From contig CALCHR010000164.1 in the NCBI GenBank assembly GCA_937901185.1, forward strand, positions 1-9,844: DNA of 9,844 nucleotides. Reading direction: 5' to 3'. Positions 1 to 6,534 of the stretch are shown here, piece by piece. Below the pieces are notes generated by a model, which worked only from the letters and a program-made list of their open reading frames with translations, did not search any database and was not told the origin of the DNA. Each line of letters starts with the position of its first letter. Positions within the stretch are counted from its first letter, which is position 1. This DNA is from an uncultured Bacteroidales bacterium. Its GTDB lineage: Bacteria; Bacteroidota; Bacteroidia; Bacteroidales; Bacteroidaceae. A program made the translations under genes and the position numbers.

Positions 1-379
1 GTTCCTTAGCTTTGGCTTCGTTGAACTTCTCCATATCCACCTCACGAGCCTTGCGGTATACACGGCGCACCTCGGCGTCACTTTTGATACGCGCTTTTTT
101 CATCTGCAATAGTACAAGACTGCCAGTGAGTGTAACTACGCCGATATCATGACCAGGGCTTGCTTCTACTGCCACAATGTCGTCTTTCTGCAAAGAAATC
201 TTATTGCTGTTTAAGTAATACCCCTTGCGTGTGTTCTTAAATTGCACCTCCACAAAATCCGTTTCCTCAAGGTTGCCCGGTACATCGGCCAGCCAATCAA
301 AAACGTTAAGTTTCTTATCTTGTCGGCCGCATCCCTGACAGCTTAATCCATCGCAGCCATTCGTCTTGTAATCGTTCAT
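1..379 (-). CDS. ricT: RicT/PSP1-domain protein, N-terminal part (cut by window edge)
   Basis: This is the first 126 codons of a longer gene that runs off the left edge. I translated it by hand from ATG at 379-377. The N-terminus has a cysteine cluster (residues about 9-17, CDGLSCQGC) followed by a PSP1-type domain containing VEVQFKNTRKGYY and VAVEASPGHDIGVV, then LQMKKARIKSD and a charged stretch. These are the marks of the PSP1/YaaT family, called RicT. In Bacillus, RicT joins RicA and RicF in an iron-sulfur complex that stimulates RNase Y-dependent mRNA processing; Bacteroidota homologues are widespread but their role is less clear. It has its own promoter and is not co-transcribed with floT if the terminator at 531-572 works. 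The upstream in-frame region offers no better start. Family assignment is strong; function in this organism is inferred. Confidence 0.85.
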   Translation of the reverse strand, partial: MNDYKTNGCDGLSCQGCGRQDKKLNVFDWLADVPGNLEETDFVEVQFKNTRKGYYLNSNKISLQKDDIVAVEASPGHDIGVVTLTGSLVLLQMKKARIKSDAEVRRVYRKAREVDMEKFNEAKAKE

Positions 380-399
380 ATAGGTCTTATGCTTACATC

Positions 400-417
400 A
401 TTGTGCGCGCGCACAAT
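400..417. promoter_or_regulatory. Perfect 18-bp palindrome in the ricT leader
   Basis: ATTGTGCGCGCGCACAAT is a perfect inverted repeat. It lies just downstream of the predicted ricT transcription start and 20 nt upstream of the start codon. In DNA it has the form of an operator for a dimeric repressor. In RNA it would fold as a 7-bp stem with a GCGC loop at the very 5' end of the message. Which of these applies cannot be told from sequence. Confidence 0.6.
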
Positions 418-428
418 CCTTCAAAGTA

Positions 429-459
429 CAAAGATAGAGTTTTTTTGTGAATGAACAAA
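429..459 (-). promoter_or_regulatory. Bacteroidota-type promoter of ricT
   Basis: Read on the minus strand, TATCTTTG (429-436) fits the -7 consensus TAnnTTTG, and TTTG (456-459) lies exactly 19 nt upstream, fitting the -33 element. Transcription would begin near 422, giving a leader of about 43 nt that contains the palindrome at 400-417. Confidence 0.8.
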
Positions 460-524
460 AAGGAGGTGATTTTTTAGACATCCTAATCGTTGCACTTAAA
501 TAAGAATCTCTTTGGATTGTATTC

Positions 525-572
525 AAGCAAAAAGAGATTGCGAGCAAATCCGAATTCGCTCGCAATGTCTTT
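525..572 (-). terminator. Rho-independent terminator after floT
   Basis: On the minus strand a 9-bp stem (558-566 pairing with 537-545, ATTGCGAGC/GCTCGCAAT) is extended, after one G-G mismatch, by AAAGA/TCTTT (568-572 with 531-535). The 3' side runs into TTTTTGC. The hairpin lies 16 nt past the floT stop codon and separates the nfeD-floT unit from ricT. Confidence 0.8.
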
Positions 573-587
573 GCCATATAGATTTTA

Positions 588-1955
588 TTACTTCTCCTCT
601 ACGAGTGAGATGTTCTGTACCTCAGATTTTTTCCCGAGGTATTCTGGGAGATTCATTCCTGCGAGGTCAAAGAGGTCGCTCAATGGCGGTACTGATTTCA
701 TTAACCCCGACACGAAATTGGCGGTAGAGCCCTTGCCATCTGCTCCGTTGCCAGAATCCCAAACGGTAACGTGATCGATGTTTACGCCCTTGACGGCTTC
801 AACTTGTGTCTTGACGAGTTCGGGTAGTTTTTCGAGCAAGAGCAGCATATAAGCCTTGTTGGCATCGCCGCCTGCTGCCTGCACCATCTTGTCGTAACCG
901 GCAGCTTGCTTGGTGAGTATTTCGTAGAGACCTTTCGCCTCGGCTTCCATCTTGGCATAGATGGCATCAGCCTCACCCTTTGCCTTTACGCGTGCCTTCT
1001 CGGCTTCTGCTTCGGCTTCGATGATGCGACGTTGCTTCTCAATCTCTTCGGGTACGATGATGTTGGCCTGTTGCGTTGAACGCTCGCGTTCGGCACGTGC
1101 AAGCTCGGCCTCTTTTTCTGCGGCATAGGCTTCTTGCAATGCTTTTGCTTGTTGCACCTTTTCGGCTGCGATGGCGAGTCGGTTGGCTTCGGCCTCCTTC
1201 TCACGGCGGTGGGCATTAGAGTTGGCAATGTCAATCTGTGCATTGTTCTCTCCCTTTACGGCGATGGCGTTGGCCTCAGAGGTCTTGATACGTGTGTCGC
1301 GCACGGCTTCGGCTTTACCGATTTCACCGTATTTGTCCTGTTCGGCTACGCTCACCTTGGCTTCATTGATCGCCTTGGCTGCGGCCTCCTTACCGAGTGC
1401 TTCGATATATCCGCTCTCGTCCTTGATGTCAGTAACGTTTACGTTGATGAGGCGCAGGCCAATTTTCTTAAGCTCTACCTCTACGTTCTTTGATATGTTC
1501 TCAAGGAACTTGTCGCGGTCGCTATTGATTTCTTCGATAGACATGGTGGCGATGACCAGACGGAGCTGACCGAAGAGGATGTCTCGTGCGAGCTCTTGAA
1601 TCTCGCTGGAGCTTAGTCCCAGAAGGCGCTCTGCGGCATTGTTCATCGAGTCGGCCTCGGTAGAGATACCTACGGTAAATCGGCAAGGTACGTCGACGCG
1701 GATGTTCTGACGCGACAGGGCATTGGTCAGGTTGGCATCGATGGAGATGGGTGTAAGGTTCAAGTAGGCATAGTCCTGTATGATGGGCCACACGAACTTA
1801 CCTCCTCCATGGATGCACTTGGCCGAGCCACCTCCGGTCTTTCCATATACTACTAAAATTTTGTCTGACGGACAACGTCTGTAACGACGAATCACTGCTG
1901 CAACGGTGGCGAAGCCTACCATTATCAGAATCAGTCCTAAAAATGCGATACTCAT
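588..1955 (-). CDS. floT: Flotillin-like SPFH protein (YuaG/FloT type)
   Basis: The 455-residue product has one N-terminal hydrophobic segment (about residues 3-21) and then an SPFH/band-7 domain (about 25-190) with SDKILVVYG, CIHGGGKFVWP and INVNVTDIKDESGYIEALG. A long Glu/Ala-rich coiled-coil region (about 190-345) follows with the repeated EAEA pattern typical of flotillins, ending in a C-terminal tail. Flotillins oligomerise on the inner face of the membrane and organise membrane microdomains. Length is close to Bacillus FloT (about 500). The partner NfeD-like gene lies directly upstream, the same pairing as yuaF-yuaG. The start ATG at 1955 is followed at once by the hydrophobic segment and has no visible Shine-Dalgarno, as is usual in Bacteroidota. 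No promoter of the TAnnTTTG type lies in the 111-nt gap, so it is probably transcribed from the nfeD promoter. Confidence 0.93.
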   Translation of the reverse strand: MSIAFLGLILIMVGFATVAAVIRRYRRCPSDKILVVYGKTGGGSAKCIHGGGKFVWPIIQDYAYLNLTPISIDANLTNALSRQNIRVDVPCRFTVGISTEADSMNNAAERLLGLSSSEIQELARDILFGQLRLVIATMSIEEINSDRDKFLENISKNVEVELKKIGLRLINVNVTDIKDESGYIEALGKEAAAKAINEAKVSVAEQDKYGEIGKAEAVRDTRIKTSEANAIAVKGENNAQIDIANSNAHRREKEAEANRLAIAAEKVQQAKALQEAYAAEKEAELARAERERSTQQANIIVPEEIEKQRRIIEAEAEAEKARVKAKGEADAIYAKMEAEAKGLYEILTKQAAGYDKMVQAAGGDANKAYMLLLLEKLPELVKTQVEAVKGVNIDHVTVWDSGNGADGKGSTANFVSGLMKSVPPLSDLFDLAGMNLPEYLGKKSEVQNISLVEEK

Positions 1956-1984
1956 GATTATAAGTGTTTAGTGTTTTTAGTGTA

Positions 1985-2008
1985 GGGGCCGACCGACGTG
2001 TCGGCCCT
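1985..2008. repeat. GC-rich hairpin between nfeD and floT, flanked by TTTAGTGT copies
   Basis: GGGCCGAC (1986-1993) and GTCGGCCC (2000-2007) form an 8-bp inverted repeat with a 6-nt loop. No T tract follows in the direction of transcription, so it is not a clear terminator. The octamer TTTAGTGT occurs at 1967-1974, 1976-1983 and 2010-2017, on both sides of the hairpin. It could be an mRNA-stabilising element between two cotranscribed genes or a small inserted palindrome. Confidence 0.65.
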
Positions 2009-2066
2009 ATTTAGTGTTATCGTTCTTCGACTCTCGAACTTTGTCAATTGTGGATTGTCTTTTTTT

Positions 2067-2630
2067 TTACACGCGCTCCACTTCGAGTAGCTCTGCGCCT
2101 ATGACCTTGGTGATGCGCACCTTGACGCCTGTGGGTATGGTGTCTCCTTCGGTCATTGCCTCCAATTCGTGCATCGACCCGCGCACGCTCACCATCACCT
2201 TGCCCACGCCCTCTTTCTTACCGGGGATGCGCAGGTAGGTATCGGCAATCTGCCCCAACGTCTCTTCCAGTTTGAAGGTCTTGTCGGCCGAGAGCTTCAT
2301 CACTTGGCGTATGATGACGATGAATACGACTACGAAGCACAGTCCCACCGCCATGGCCGCCAGCTGCAGCGACAGCATATTGGTAATTGTTTCGCTGAGC
2401 ACAACTCCTGCCCATCCATATCCGAGCATGAAGTTCACCAGGTTGCGGAAGGTGGAATATCCCGACACGCCACCCAGCTCCACATCTTCGAAGCCCATGC
2501 CGTCGTCGGTGTCGGCATCGAGTCCGAGGAATGCCATGATTGTCTGCACCAGGAAGAAGGCGCTTGAGATTACTGCCAGTCCCCAGAACACCTGCATGGG
2601 GAGTTCTAATGCGAGAAATTTGTCCATCAT
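2067..2630 (-). CDS. NfeD-like membrane protein (YuaF type)
   Basis: The 187-residue protein has three predicted membrane segments (about 12-36, 61-80 and 86-107). A soluble C-terminal domain (about 120-187) has the pattern of an NfeD OB fold: GQIADTYLRIPG, GVGKVMVSVRG, then IPTGVKVRITKVIGAELLEVE. This is the short NfeD class without a serine-protease domain, comparable in size to Bacillus YuaF (about 174), which works with flotillin in membrane domain organisation. It is followed by floT after 111 nt, so the pair is likely one transcription unit. Two consecutive ATG codons (2630, 2627) make the exact start ambiguous by one residue. Family call is confident; the physical partnership with FloT is inferred from context and the known yuaF-yuaG pairing. 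Confidence 0.88.
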   Translation of the reverse strand: MMDKFLALELPMQVFWGLAVISSAFFLVQTIMAFLGLDADTDDGMGFEDVELGGVSGYSTFRNLVNFMLGYGWAGVVLSETITNMLSLQLAAMAVGLCFVVVFIVIIRQVMKLSADKTFKLEETLGQIADTYLRIPGKKEGVGKVMVSVRGSMHELEAMTEGDTIPTGVKVRITKVIGAELLEVERV

Positions 2631-2676
2631 ATCTTTTTACACTTTTAACGGGTTTTGTTTTCTATGCATCTTCAGG

Positions 2677-2708
2677 CAAAGTTACTCCATATTTCACAGC
2701 ATTGCAAG
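2677..2708 (-). promoter_or_regulatory. Bacteroidota-type promoter of nfeD-floT
   Basis: On the minus strand, TAACTTTG (2677-2684) matches the -7 consensus TAnnTTTG, and CTTG (2705-2708) lies upstream with 20 nt between its TTG and the -7 box. It sits about 46 nt upstream of the nfeD start, just after the tRNA terminator. Confidence 0.75.
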
Positions 2709-2742
2709 TGCTCGTGTCAAAATCTGATTATGTTTTGCAACA

Positions 2743-2776
2743 TGCAAAAAGGTCATCAGCAGTGCTGATGACCTTT
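2743..2776 (-). terminator. Terminator after tRNA-Gln
   Basis: A 13-bp perfect stem (AAAGGTCATCAGC at 2748-2760, complement at 2764-2776) has a 3-nt loop. On the minus strand it runs into CCTTTTTGC. It lies about 20 nt past the 3' end of the tRNA and closes that transcript before the nfeD promoter. Confidence 0.88.
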
Positions 2777-2795
2777 CCTTGTTTCTTTCTTTGAG

Positions 2796-2866
2796 TTGTC
2801 CTACCTGGATTCGAACCAAGACAAACAGAACCAAAACCTGTTGTGCTACCATTACACCATAGGACA
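2796..2866 (-). tRNA. tRNA-Gln (anticodon UUG)
   Basis: The minus strand folds into a full cloverleaf. The acceptor stem is TGTCCTA/TAGGACA (7 bp), the D arm is GTGTAATGGTAGCAC, and the anticodon stem ACAGG/TCTGT encloses the loop TTTTGGT with anticodon TTG. A 4-nt variable loop is followed by T stem CTTGG/CCAGG with loop TTCGAAT. The discriminator is A, and CCA is not encoded. It reads CAA (and by wobble CAG) codons. It has its own promoter upstream and a terminator downstream, so it appears to be a single-tRNA unit. Confidence 0.96.
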
Positions 2867-2898
2867 ATCCTCGTGCGCCTCCTTCCGGAAAAGCGTTG

Positions 2899-2930
2899 CA
2901 AAGATAGAGCATTTTCTCTATCCCTGCAAA
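2899..2930 (-). promoter_or_regulatory. Bacteroidota-type promoter of tRNA-Gln with an internal inverted repeat
   Basis: On the minus strand TTTG (2927-2930) is separated by 20 nt from TATCTTTG (2899-2906), a very good match to TTTG-N19-21-TAnnTTTG. GATAGAG (2903-2909) and CTCTATC (2916-2922) form an inverted repeat with a 6-nt gap that overlaps the -7 box and its spacer. The element begins only 14 nt after the tyrS stop codon. Confidence 0.82.
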
Positions 2931-2944
2931 TTTTTATGGTTTTT

Positions 2945-4237
2945 TTACTCTGCTATCAGCAAGAAATAGTTCTTCTTGCCGCGTTGCACGAGCAGATACT
3001 TGTCGTTGAGCAGGTCGGCAGTGGTGATTTCCTGATCAAATGCCGCGAGCTTTTCCTTGTTGAGTGCTACGCCACCTCCCTGTGCCATCTTGCGCATCTC
3101 GCCCTTTGAGGGGAACACAGCTGCATCCTCCACGAAGAGGTCCACAGCCTTCACGCCAGCTTCAATTTTCTCGCGCGACACCTTGAACTGGGGCACGCCG
3201 TCAAACACGGCGAGCAGGGTGTCTTCGTCGAGTTTCACGAGTGCGTCGTGGGTGTTGTTGCCGAAGAGGATTCCCGATGCTTCCACAGCAGCCTCATAGT
3301 CGGCCTCTGAGTGCACCATGATGGTCACCTCCTTGGCGAGGCGTTTCTGCAAGGTGCGCATGTGGGGTGCTTCGGTGTGCTCGGCGATGAGTGCCTCAAT
3401 CTCTTCGCGGCCGATGGCAGTGAAGATCTTGATGTACTTGGCAGCGTCGTCGTCGCTCACGTTGAGCCAGAACTGGTAGAACTTGTAGGGCGACGTGTAG
3501 CGGGGATCGAGCCATACGTTACCAGACTCAGTCTTGCCGAATTTGCCGCCGTCAGCCTTGGTGATGAGCGGACAGGTGAGTGCATATACCTCATTGCCGC
3601 TGGTGCGACGGATGAGCTCGGCACCGGTGGTGATGTTGCCCCACTGGTCGCTACCGCCCATCTGCAAGCGACATCCCTTCTCCTGATAGAGGTGGAGGAA
3701 GTCGTAGCCCTGCAACAGCTGATAGGTAAACTCAGTGAAGGAGAGGCCGTCGCTGGCTTCGCCGTTGAGGCGGCGCTTCACGCTGTCCTTAGCCATCATA
3801 TAGTTTACGGTGATGTGCTTACCGATTTCGCGGGCAAAGTCCAGGAAGGAGTAGCCCTTCATCCAGTCGTAGTTGTTCACCAGCTCGGCTGCGTTGGGGG
3901 CGTCGCTGTCAAAGTCGAGAAAGCGGCTGAGCTGCTCTTTGATGCAAGCCACGTTGTGGCGCAAGGTCTCTTCGTTGAGCAAGTTGCGCTCTGCGCTCTT
4001 GCCGGAGGGGTCGCCAATCATACCGGTGGCGCCGCCCACGAGGGCAAGGGGCTTGTGGCCCGCGCGTTGGAAGTGGCGCAGCATCATCACGCCACAGAGG
4101 TGGCCAATGTGCAAGCTGTCGGCGGTGGGGTCTATGCCGAGGTAGGCAGTGGCCATTCCCTTGTCGAGCATCTCTTCTGTGCCCGGCATCATTTGGTGGA
4201 GCATTCCGCGCCACCTTAGTTCGTCTACAAAGTTCAT
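2945..4237 (-). CDS. tyrS: Tyrosyl-tRNA synthetase
   Basis: The 430-residue class I aminoacyl-tRNA synthetase charges tRNA-Tyr with tyrosine using ATP in the cytoplasm. The Rossmann catalytic domain shows YLGIDPTADSLHIGH, with the HIGH motif at residues 43-46, then GGATGMIGDPSGK, the tyrosine/ATP pocket QMGGSDQWGNI (192-202), and the KMSKS-equivalent KFGKT (232-236). The last 60 or so residues (GGGVALNKEKL... YLLVQRGKKNYFLL) are the S4-like RNA-binding domain. Length matches the bacterial family. The reading frame stays open upstream for 187 more codons, but that extension lies out of frame over the tatD gene and shows no synthetase homology. MNFVDELRWRG at 4237 is therefore the right start. 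A -7 promoter element lies 64 nt upstream. Confidence 0.97.
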   Translation of the reverse strand: MNFVDELRWRGMLHQMMPGTEEMLDKGMATAYLGIDPTADSLHIGHLCGVMMLRHFQRAGHKPLALVGGATGMIGDPSGKSAERNLLNEETLRHNVACIKEQLSRFLDFDSDAPNAAELVNNYDWMKGYSFLDFAREIGKHITVNYMMAKDSVKRRLNGEASDGLSFTEFTYQLLQGYDFLHLYQEKGCRLQMGGSDQWGNITTGAELIRRTSGNEVYALTCPLITKADGGKFGKTESGNVWLDPRYTSPYKFYQFWLNVSDDDAAKYIKIFTAIGREEIEALIAEHTEAPHMRTLQKRLAKEVTIMVHSEADYEAAVEASGILFGNNTHDALVKLDEDTLLAVFDGVPQFKVSREKIEAGVKAVDLFVEDAAVFPSKGEMRKMAQGGGVALNKEKLAAFDQEITTADLLNDKYLLVQRGKKNYFLLIAE

Positions 4238-4300
4238 GGTCTGATGTTTGTATGTATTGTTATATAAAAAATCGTAGTGGGGTGCGTTTCTTACGCCTTG

Positions 4301-4308
4301 CAAAGATA
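4301..4308 (-). promoter_or_regulatory. Promoter -7 element of tyrS
   Basis: The minus strand carries TATCTTTG, the same -7 sequence as at the ricT and tRNA-Gln promoters. The nearest TTTG upstream (4332-4335) is 23 nt away, slightly longer than the preferred spacing, so the -33 element is weak or displaced. The site sits in the 110-nt gap between tatD and tyrS and implies that tyrS can be transcribed on its own. Confidence 0.65.
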
Positions 4309-4347
4309 GCATTTCCGTGGCTATCAGAGGACAAAGTGCCTTCTTTT

Positions 4348-4941
4348 TTATAGCATCAGTGCCCTTTCTTGCTCGCGGCATACCTCTGCGATGGTACACG
4401 GAGCGTCGTCGGTCTCCGTGTGTCGACGCTCTGCGGGTACAAGGCGCAGGCTGTCGGGGTGGAAGTGAAGCCCGAAACTCAGGTCGAAGCCTGCCTCGAG
4501 CAACTGGCAAGCCAGCTGGGGCTTGCCGCGAAAGCCGTGGATGGTCCAGCGATGGGTGGGGCGCAGGAGTTTGTGGAGCGCCAGCAAGCGGTCGAAGGCC
4601 CGGACGCAATGGAGCGTCATGGGCAGGCCGTATTGTTCGGCGAGGGCAGCCTGGGCAACGAACACCTCTTCCTGCATAGCCATTGGAGCACCCTGCAAGC
4701 GGTCGAGCCCGCATTCGCCAAGGGCTACAATCTGCGGATGAGGTAGCAGTTCTTTCAGTCCCTCCATCATGGATTTCACATCGCCTGTTGTCCACCACGG
4801 ATGAATGCCGGCCGAATAGAGCGCGCCTTCTTCGGGGCAGAAAGTATGCGGCCGGAGCAAAATCTCTTGTGGCAGGTTGACGATGCCGCGCCCGGGAGGC
4901 GTGGAAAGATGATGGGTGTGGAAATCAAAAGCGGAGTCCAT
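4348..4941 (-). CDS. TatD-family metal-dependent hydrolase (short form)
   Basis: This 197-residue member of the TatD/amidohydrolase family is shorter than E. coli TatD (about 260). The metal-binding pattern is visible in order: FDFHTHH (His8, His10), GIHPWW (45-50), the ligand Glu76 in ALGECGLD, LHC (His111), IHGFRG (His135) and a final Asp178 in ETDD. TatD proteins are 3'-5' exonucleases/deoxyribonucleases acting on DNA or RNA ends; the exact substrate of the short Bacteroidota forms is not settled. It lies 61 nt downstream of yidD and probably belongs to the rnpA-yidD-tatD message. All catalytic residues expected for the family appear present, so it should be active. Confidence 0.88.
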   Translation of the reverse strand: MDSAFDFHTHHLSTPPGRGIVNLPQEILLRPHTFCPEEGALYSAGIHPWWTTGDVKSMMEGLKELLPHPQIVALGECGLDRLQGAPMAMQEEVFVAQAALAEQYGLPMTLHCVRAFDRLLALHKLLRPTHRWTIHGFRGKPQLACQLLEAGFDLSFGLHFHPDSLRLVPAERRHTETDDAPCTIAEVCREQERALML

Positions 4942-5002
4942 TTCAGAAAGAAAGTGGAGGTGTTTTTTCAGAAGGAAATCGTTGTAGCAGGAAATGGCTG
5001 CT

Positions 5003-5224
5003 TCAAGGCACAGGGTCGTATCCGCTTCCGCCCCAAGGATGGCAACGAAGCAGGCGGCGCACCGCTAAATACAAGCCTTTGACTGGGCCGTGCTTCTGTA
5101 GAGCTTCCATCGCATAAGCAGAGCAAGTGGGCGTGAAGCGGCAGGCAGGCGGTGTGAGGGGAGAGATAAAGTTCCGATAGAAACGGATGGGCGCTACGAG
5201 GAGGGCTACAAGAATTTTTCTCAT
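5003..5224 (-). CDS. yidD: Membrane protein insertion efficiency factor YidD
   Basis: This 73-residue protein matches the YidD family along its whole length. It has an amphipathic/hydrophobic N-terminus (ILVALLVAPIRFYRNFISPL), the conserved CRFTPTCSAYA with its cysteines, ALQKHGPVKGLYLAVRRLLRCHP, and the signature end WGGSGYDPVP. YidD is a small membrane-associated factor that helps the YidC insertase place proteins in the inner membrane. Its ATG overlaps the rnpA stop by 4 nt (ATGA at 5221-5224), indicating translational coupling. The rnpA-yidD pair is widely conserved in bacteria, where yidC often follows; here the next gene is tatD instead. Confidence 0.95.
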   Translation of the reverse strand: MRKILVALLVAPIRFYRNFISPLTPPACRFTPTCSAYAMEALQKHGPVKGLYLAVRRLLRCHPWGGSGYDPVP

Positions 5225-5646
5225 AAGGATTCTGTTTCTTCAGTGGCGCTGCGCAGGGCGGCGGCCTTCTCTGCGGTGTAAAGCAAAAGGGCCTTTACTT
5301 TCTTACGAACCAGCTCGGAGTCCATAGGCTTATCTGCCAACCATATAAAGCCAATGTGCCATCCCTCTTCTTGCGGCAGCGTGGAGAGTAGCAGTTCCTT
5401 TTGCAAGCGGTAGGCTTCGCGTAGCTGTCGCTTGGCTCGGTTGCGGTCTACGGCGTGGCGCAGTTTGCGCTTGGCAACACTCAGCAGCACTTTGACAGCA
5501 GGTCCGTGTTCGTGGTCCACCTTCTTGCAAACAATGCGTAAGGGGTAGGCTGAATGGGAGAATGTGCCCGCACGGAACAGCGCCTCTATCTCTTTCTGCA
5601 GACAAAGGTGCTCGGCTTTCGGAAAGGTGAATCGCTTTGTAGTCAT
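5221..5646 (-). CDS. rnpA: Ribonuclease P protein component
   Basis: The 141-residue basic protein contains the RNase P protein signature: LLSVAKRKLRHAVDRNRAKRQLREAYR, with the RNR motif at residues 68-70, preceded by FTFPKAEHLCLQKEIEALF and FSHSAYPLRIV. It binds the RNase P RNA and helps it remove 5' leaders from precursor tRNAs. The C-terminal tail after about residue 120 is Ala/Glu-rich and not conserved. The stop overlaps the yidD start. rpmH and dnaA, common rnpA neighbours in other phyla, are absent; hemD lies upstream instead. A terminator-like hairpin ends 15 nt before the start codon and no promoter is visible, so expression may depend on read-through from hemD. Confidence 0.96.
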   Translation of the reverse strand: MTTKRFTFPKAEHLCLQKEIEALFRAGTFSHSAYPLRIVCKKVDHEHGPAVKVLLSVAKRKLRHAVDRNRAKRQLREAYRLQKELLLSTLPQEEGWHIGFIWLADKPMDSELVRKKVKALLLYTAEKAAALRSATEETESL

Positions 5647-5661
5647 TGGGTGCGGGGTATT

Positions 5662-5719
5662 AAAAAAGAGCTAACCGCCGGTAGTTACGGATTTGTGGTC
5701 CGCGCCGAACTGTTAGCTC
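5662..5719 (-). terminator. Terminator or attenuator between hemD and rnpA
   Basis: On the minus strand GAGCTAAC (5712-5719) pairs with GTTAGCTC (5668-5675), followed at once by TTTTTT (5662-5667). Inside the 36-nt loop, nested pairs AGTT/AACT and CGGA/TCCG can form, making a longer branched hairpin. A further GC-rich inverted repeat (CGGCG/CGCCG, 5744-5748 with 5753-5757) lies just past the hemD stop. The T6 tract ends only 15 nt before the rnpA ATG and no TAnnTTTG box fits between, so this may be an attenuator rather than a simple end of the hemD message. Confidence 0.75.
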
Positions 5720-5763
5720 CTATGAGGTGTGTTGCAACGGTGACGGCGCGTACGCCGGTGCGT

Positions 5764-6510
5764 CTATTTCTTGTTACATTCTTCTAGGTAGAGGTCTATC
5801 GAACCGGTGATAGAGGGTGCTTTTGGCGTGGGGGCTTCGAGGTGCAAGGTGAGACCTGCTTCTTCGATGGCCTTAGCTGTGGCTTTTCCGAAGGAAGCCA
5901 GGCGGATGTTGCGCTCCTTGAAGTCGGGCACGTTTTTCAGCAGTGATTCTACGCCGGCAGGGGTGAAGAGCACCACCATATCGCAGTCGAGCTCATGGTC
6001 AGTAGGTAGCGGATTGCTCACAGTGCGGTACATGATGCACTCAGTATGCTTGAGTTTCTTGGCCTCCATCATCAAGTGGACCTCGTCGCTGTGAACGTCG
6101 CTCTGAGGGAACAGATAGTTTTCGGTCTTGTGTTTGACCATGAGGGTAATAAGGTCGTCCCACTTTCCGGTTGCGCTGAAGAACACTTTGCGCTTGCGGT
6201 ATTGCACATACTTTTGGATGTAGAGCGCAACGGTTTCGGAGATGCCAAAGTACTTCATGTCTTCCGGAATGCTGATACGCATTTCCTTGCAGAGATTAAA
6301 GAAGTGGTCGATGGCATGGCGCGAGTTGAACACGACAGCGGTGTGTTCTAAGATCTGAATTTTCTGCTGACGGAATTCGCGAGGCGTGAGCCCTTCGATC
6401 TTGATGAATGGATGGAATATAAACTCGACATTGTGCTTCTTAGCTATGTCGAAGTAGGGAGACTTCTCTGAAGCCGGAGCCGGCTGTGATACCAGAATCT
6501 TCTTTACCAT
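5764..6510 (-). CDS. hemD: Uroporphyrinogen-III synthase
   Basis: The 248-residue protein matches the HemD family of Bacteroidota. It opens with VKKILVSQPAP and SPYFDIAKKHNVEFIFHPFIKIEGL, has TAVVFNSRHAIDHFF and the second-domain pattern DMVVLFTPAGVESLLKNVPDF, and ends with IRLASFGKATAKAIEEAGL and EAPTPKAPSITGSIDLYLEE. HemD cyclises hydroxymethylbilane to uroporphyrinogen III in tetrapyrrole synthesis. Sequence conservation in this family is low outside such patches, so the call rests on overall fit. I chose ATG at 6510 (MVKKILVSQ); a GTG two codons upstream (6516) is also in frame. The gene follows the DUF4271 gene after 24 nt. No other heme gene is in the window. Bacteroidota HemD homologues are commonly kept even where heme synthesis is incomplete, so activity in heme synthesis is not proven by its presence. 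Confidence 0.85.
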   Translation of the reverse strand: MVKKILVSQPAPASEKSPYFDIAKKHNVEFIFHPFIKIEGLTPREFRQQKIQILEHTAVVFNSRHAIDHFFNLCKEMRISIPEDMKYFGISETVALYIQKYVQYRKRKVFFSATGKWDDLITLMVKHKTENYLFPQSDVHSDEVHLMMEAKKLKHTECIMYRTVSNPLPTDHELDCDMVVLFTPAGVESLLKNVPDFKERNIRLASFGKATAKAIEEAGLTLHLEAPTPKAPSITGSIDLYLEECNKK

Positions 6511-6534
6511 GAACACCTATAAACTAATACTTAT

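Noticed and set aside
459..470. AAAGGAGGTGAT on the plus strand, a perfect complement of the usual 16S rRNA 3' end
   Set aside because: No start codon at a suitable distance and no real gene follows on the plus strand; the only downstream frame (TTG at 490) is antisense to floT. It also lies upstream of the ricT transcription start, so it is probably chance.
2050..2068. Possible small plus-strand terminator (CAAT/ATTG followed by a T run)
   Set aside because: The stem is only 4 bp, and no plus-strand gene would use it; on the minus strand the run is A, not T.
3311..4219. 302-codon plus-strand open frame
   Set aside because: It lies entirely antisense to tyrS and reflects its GC-biased codons; no recognisable domain and no promoter.
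4238..4798. In-frame 187-codon extension upstream of tyrS giving a 617-residue protein
   Set aside because: It overlies tatD in another frame, has Arg/Pro-rich shadow composition, and crosses the tyrS promoter; TyrS homology starts at MNFVDELRWRG.
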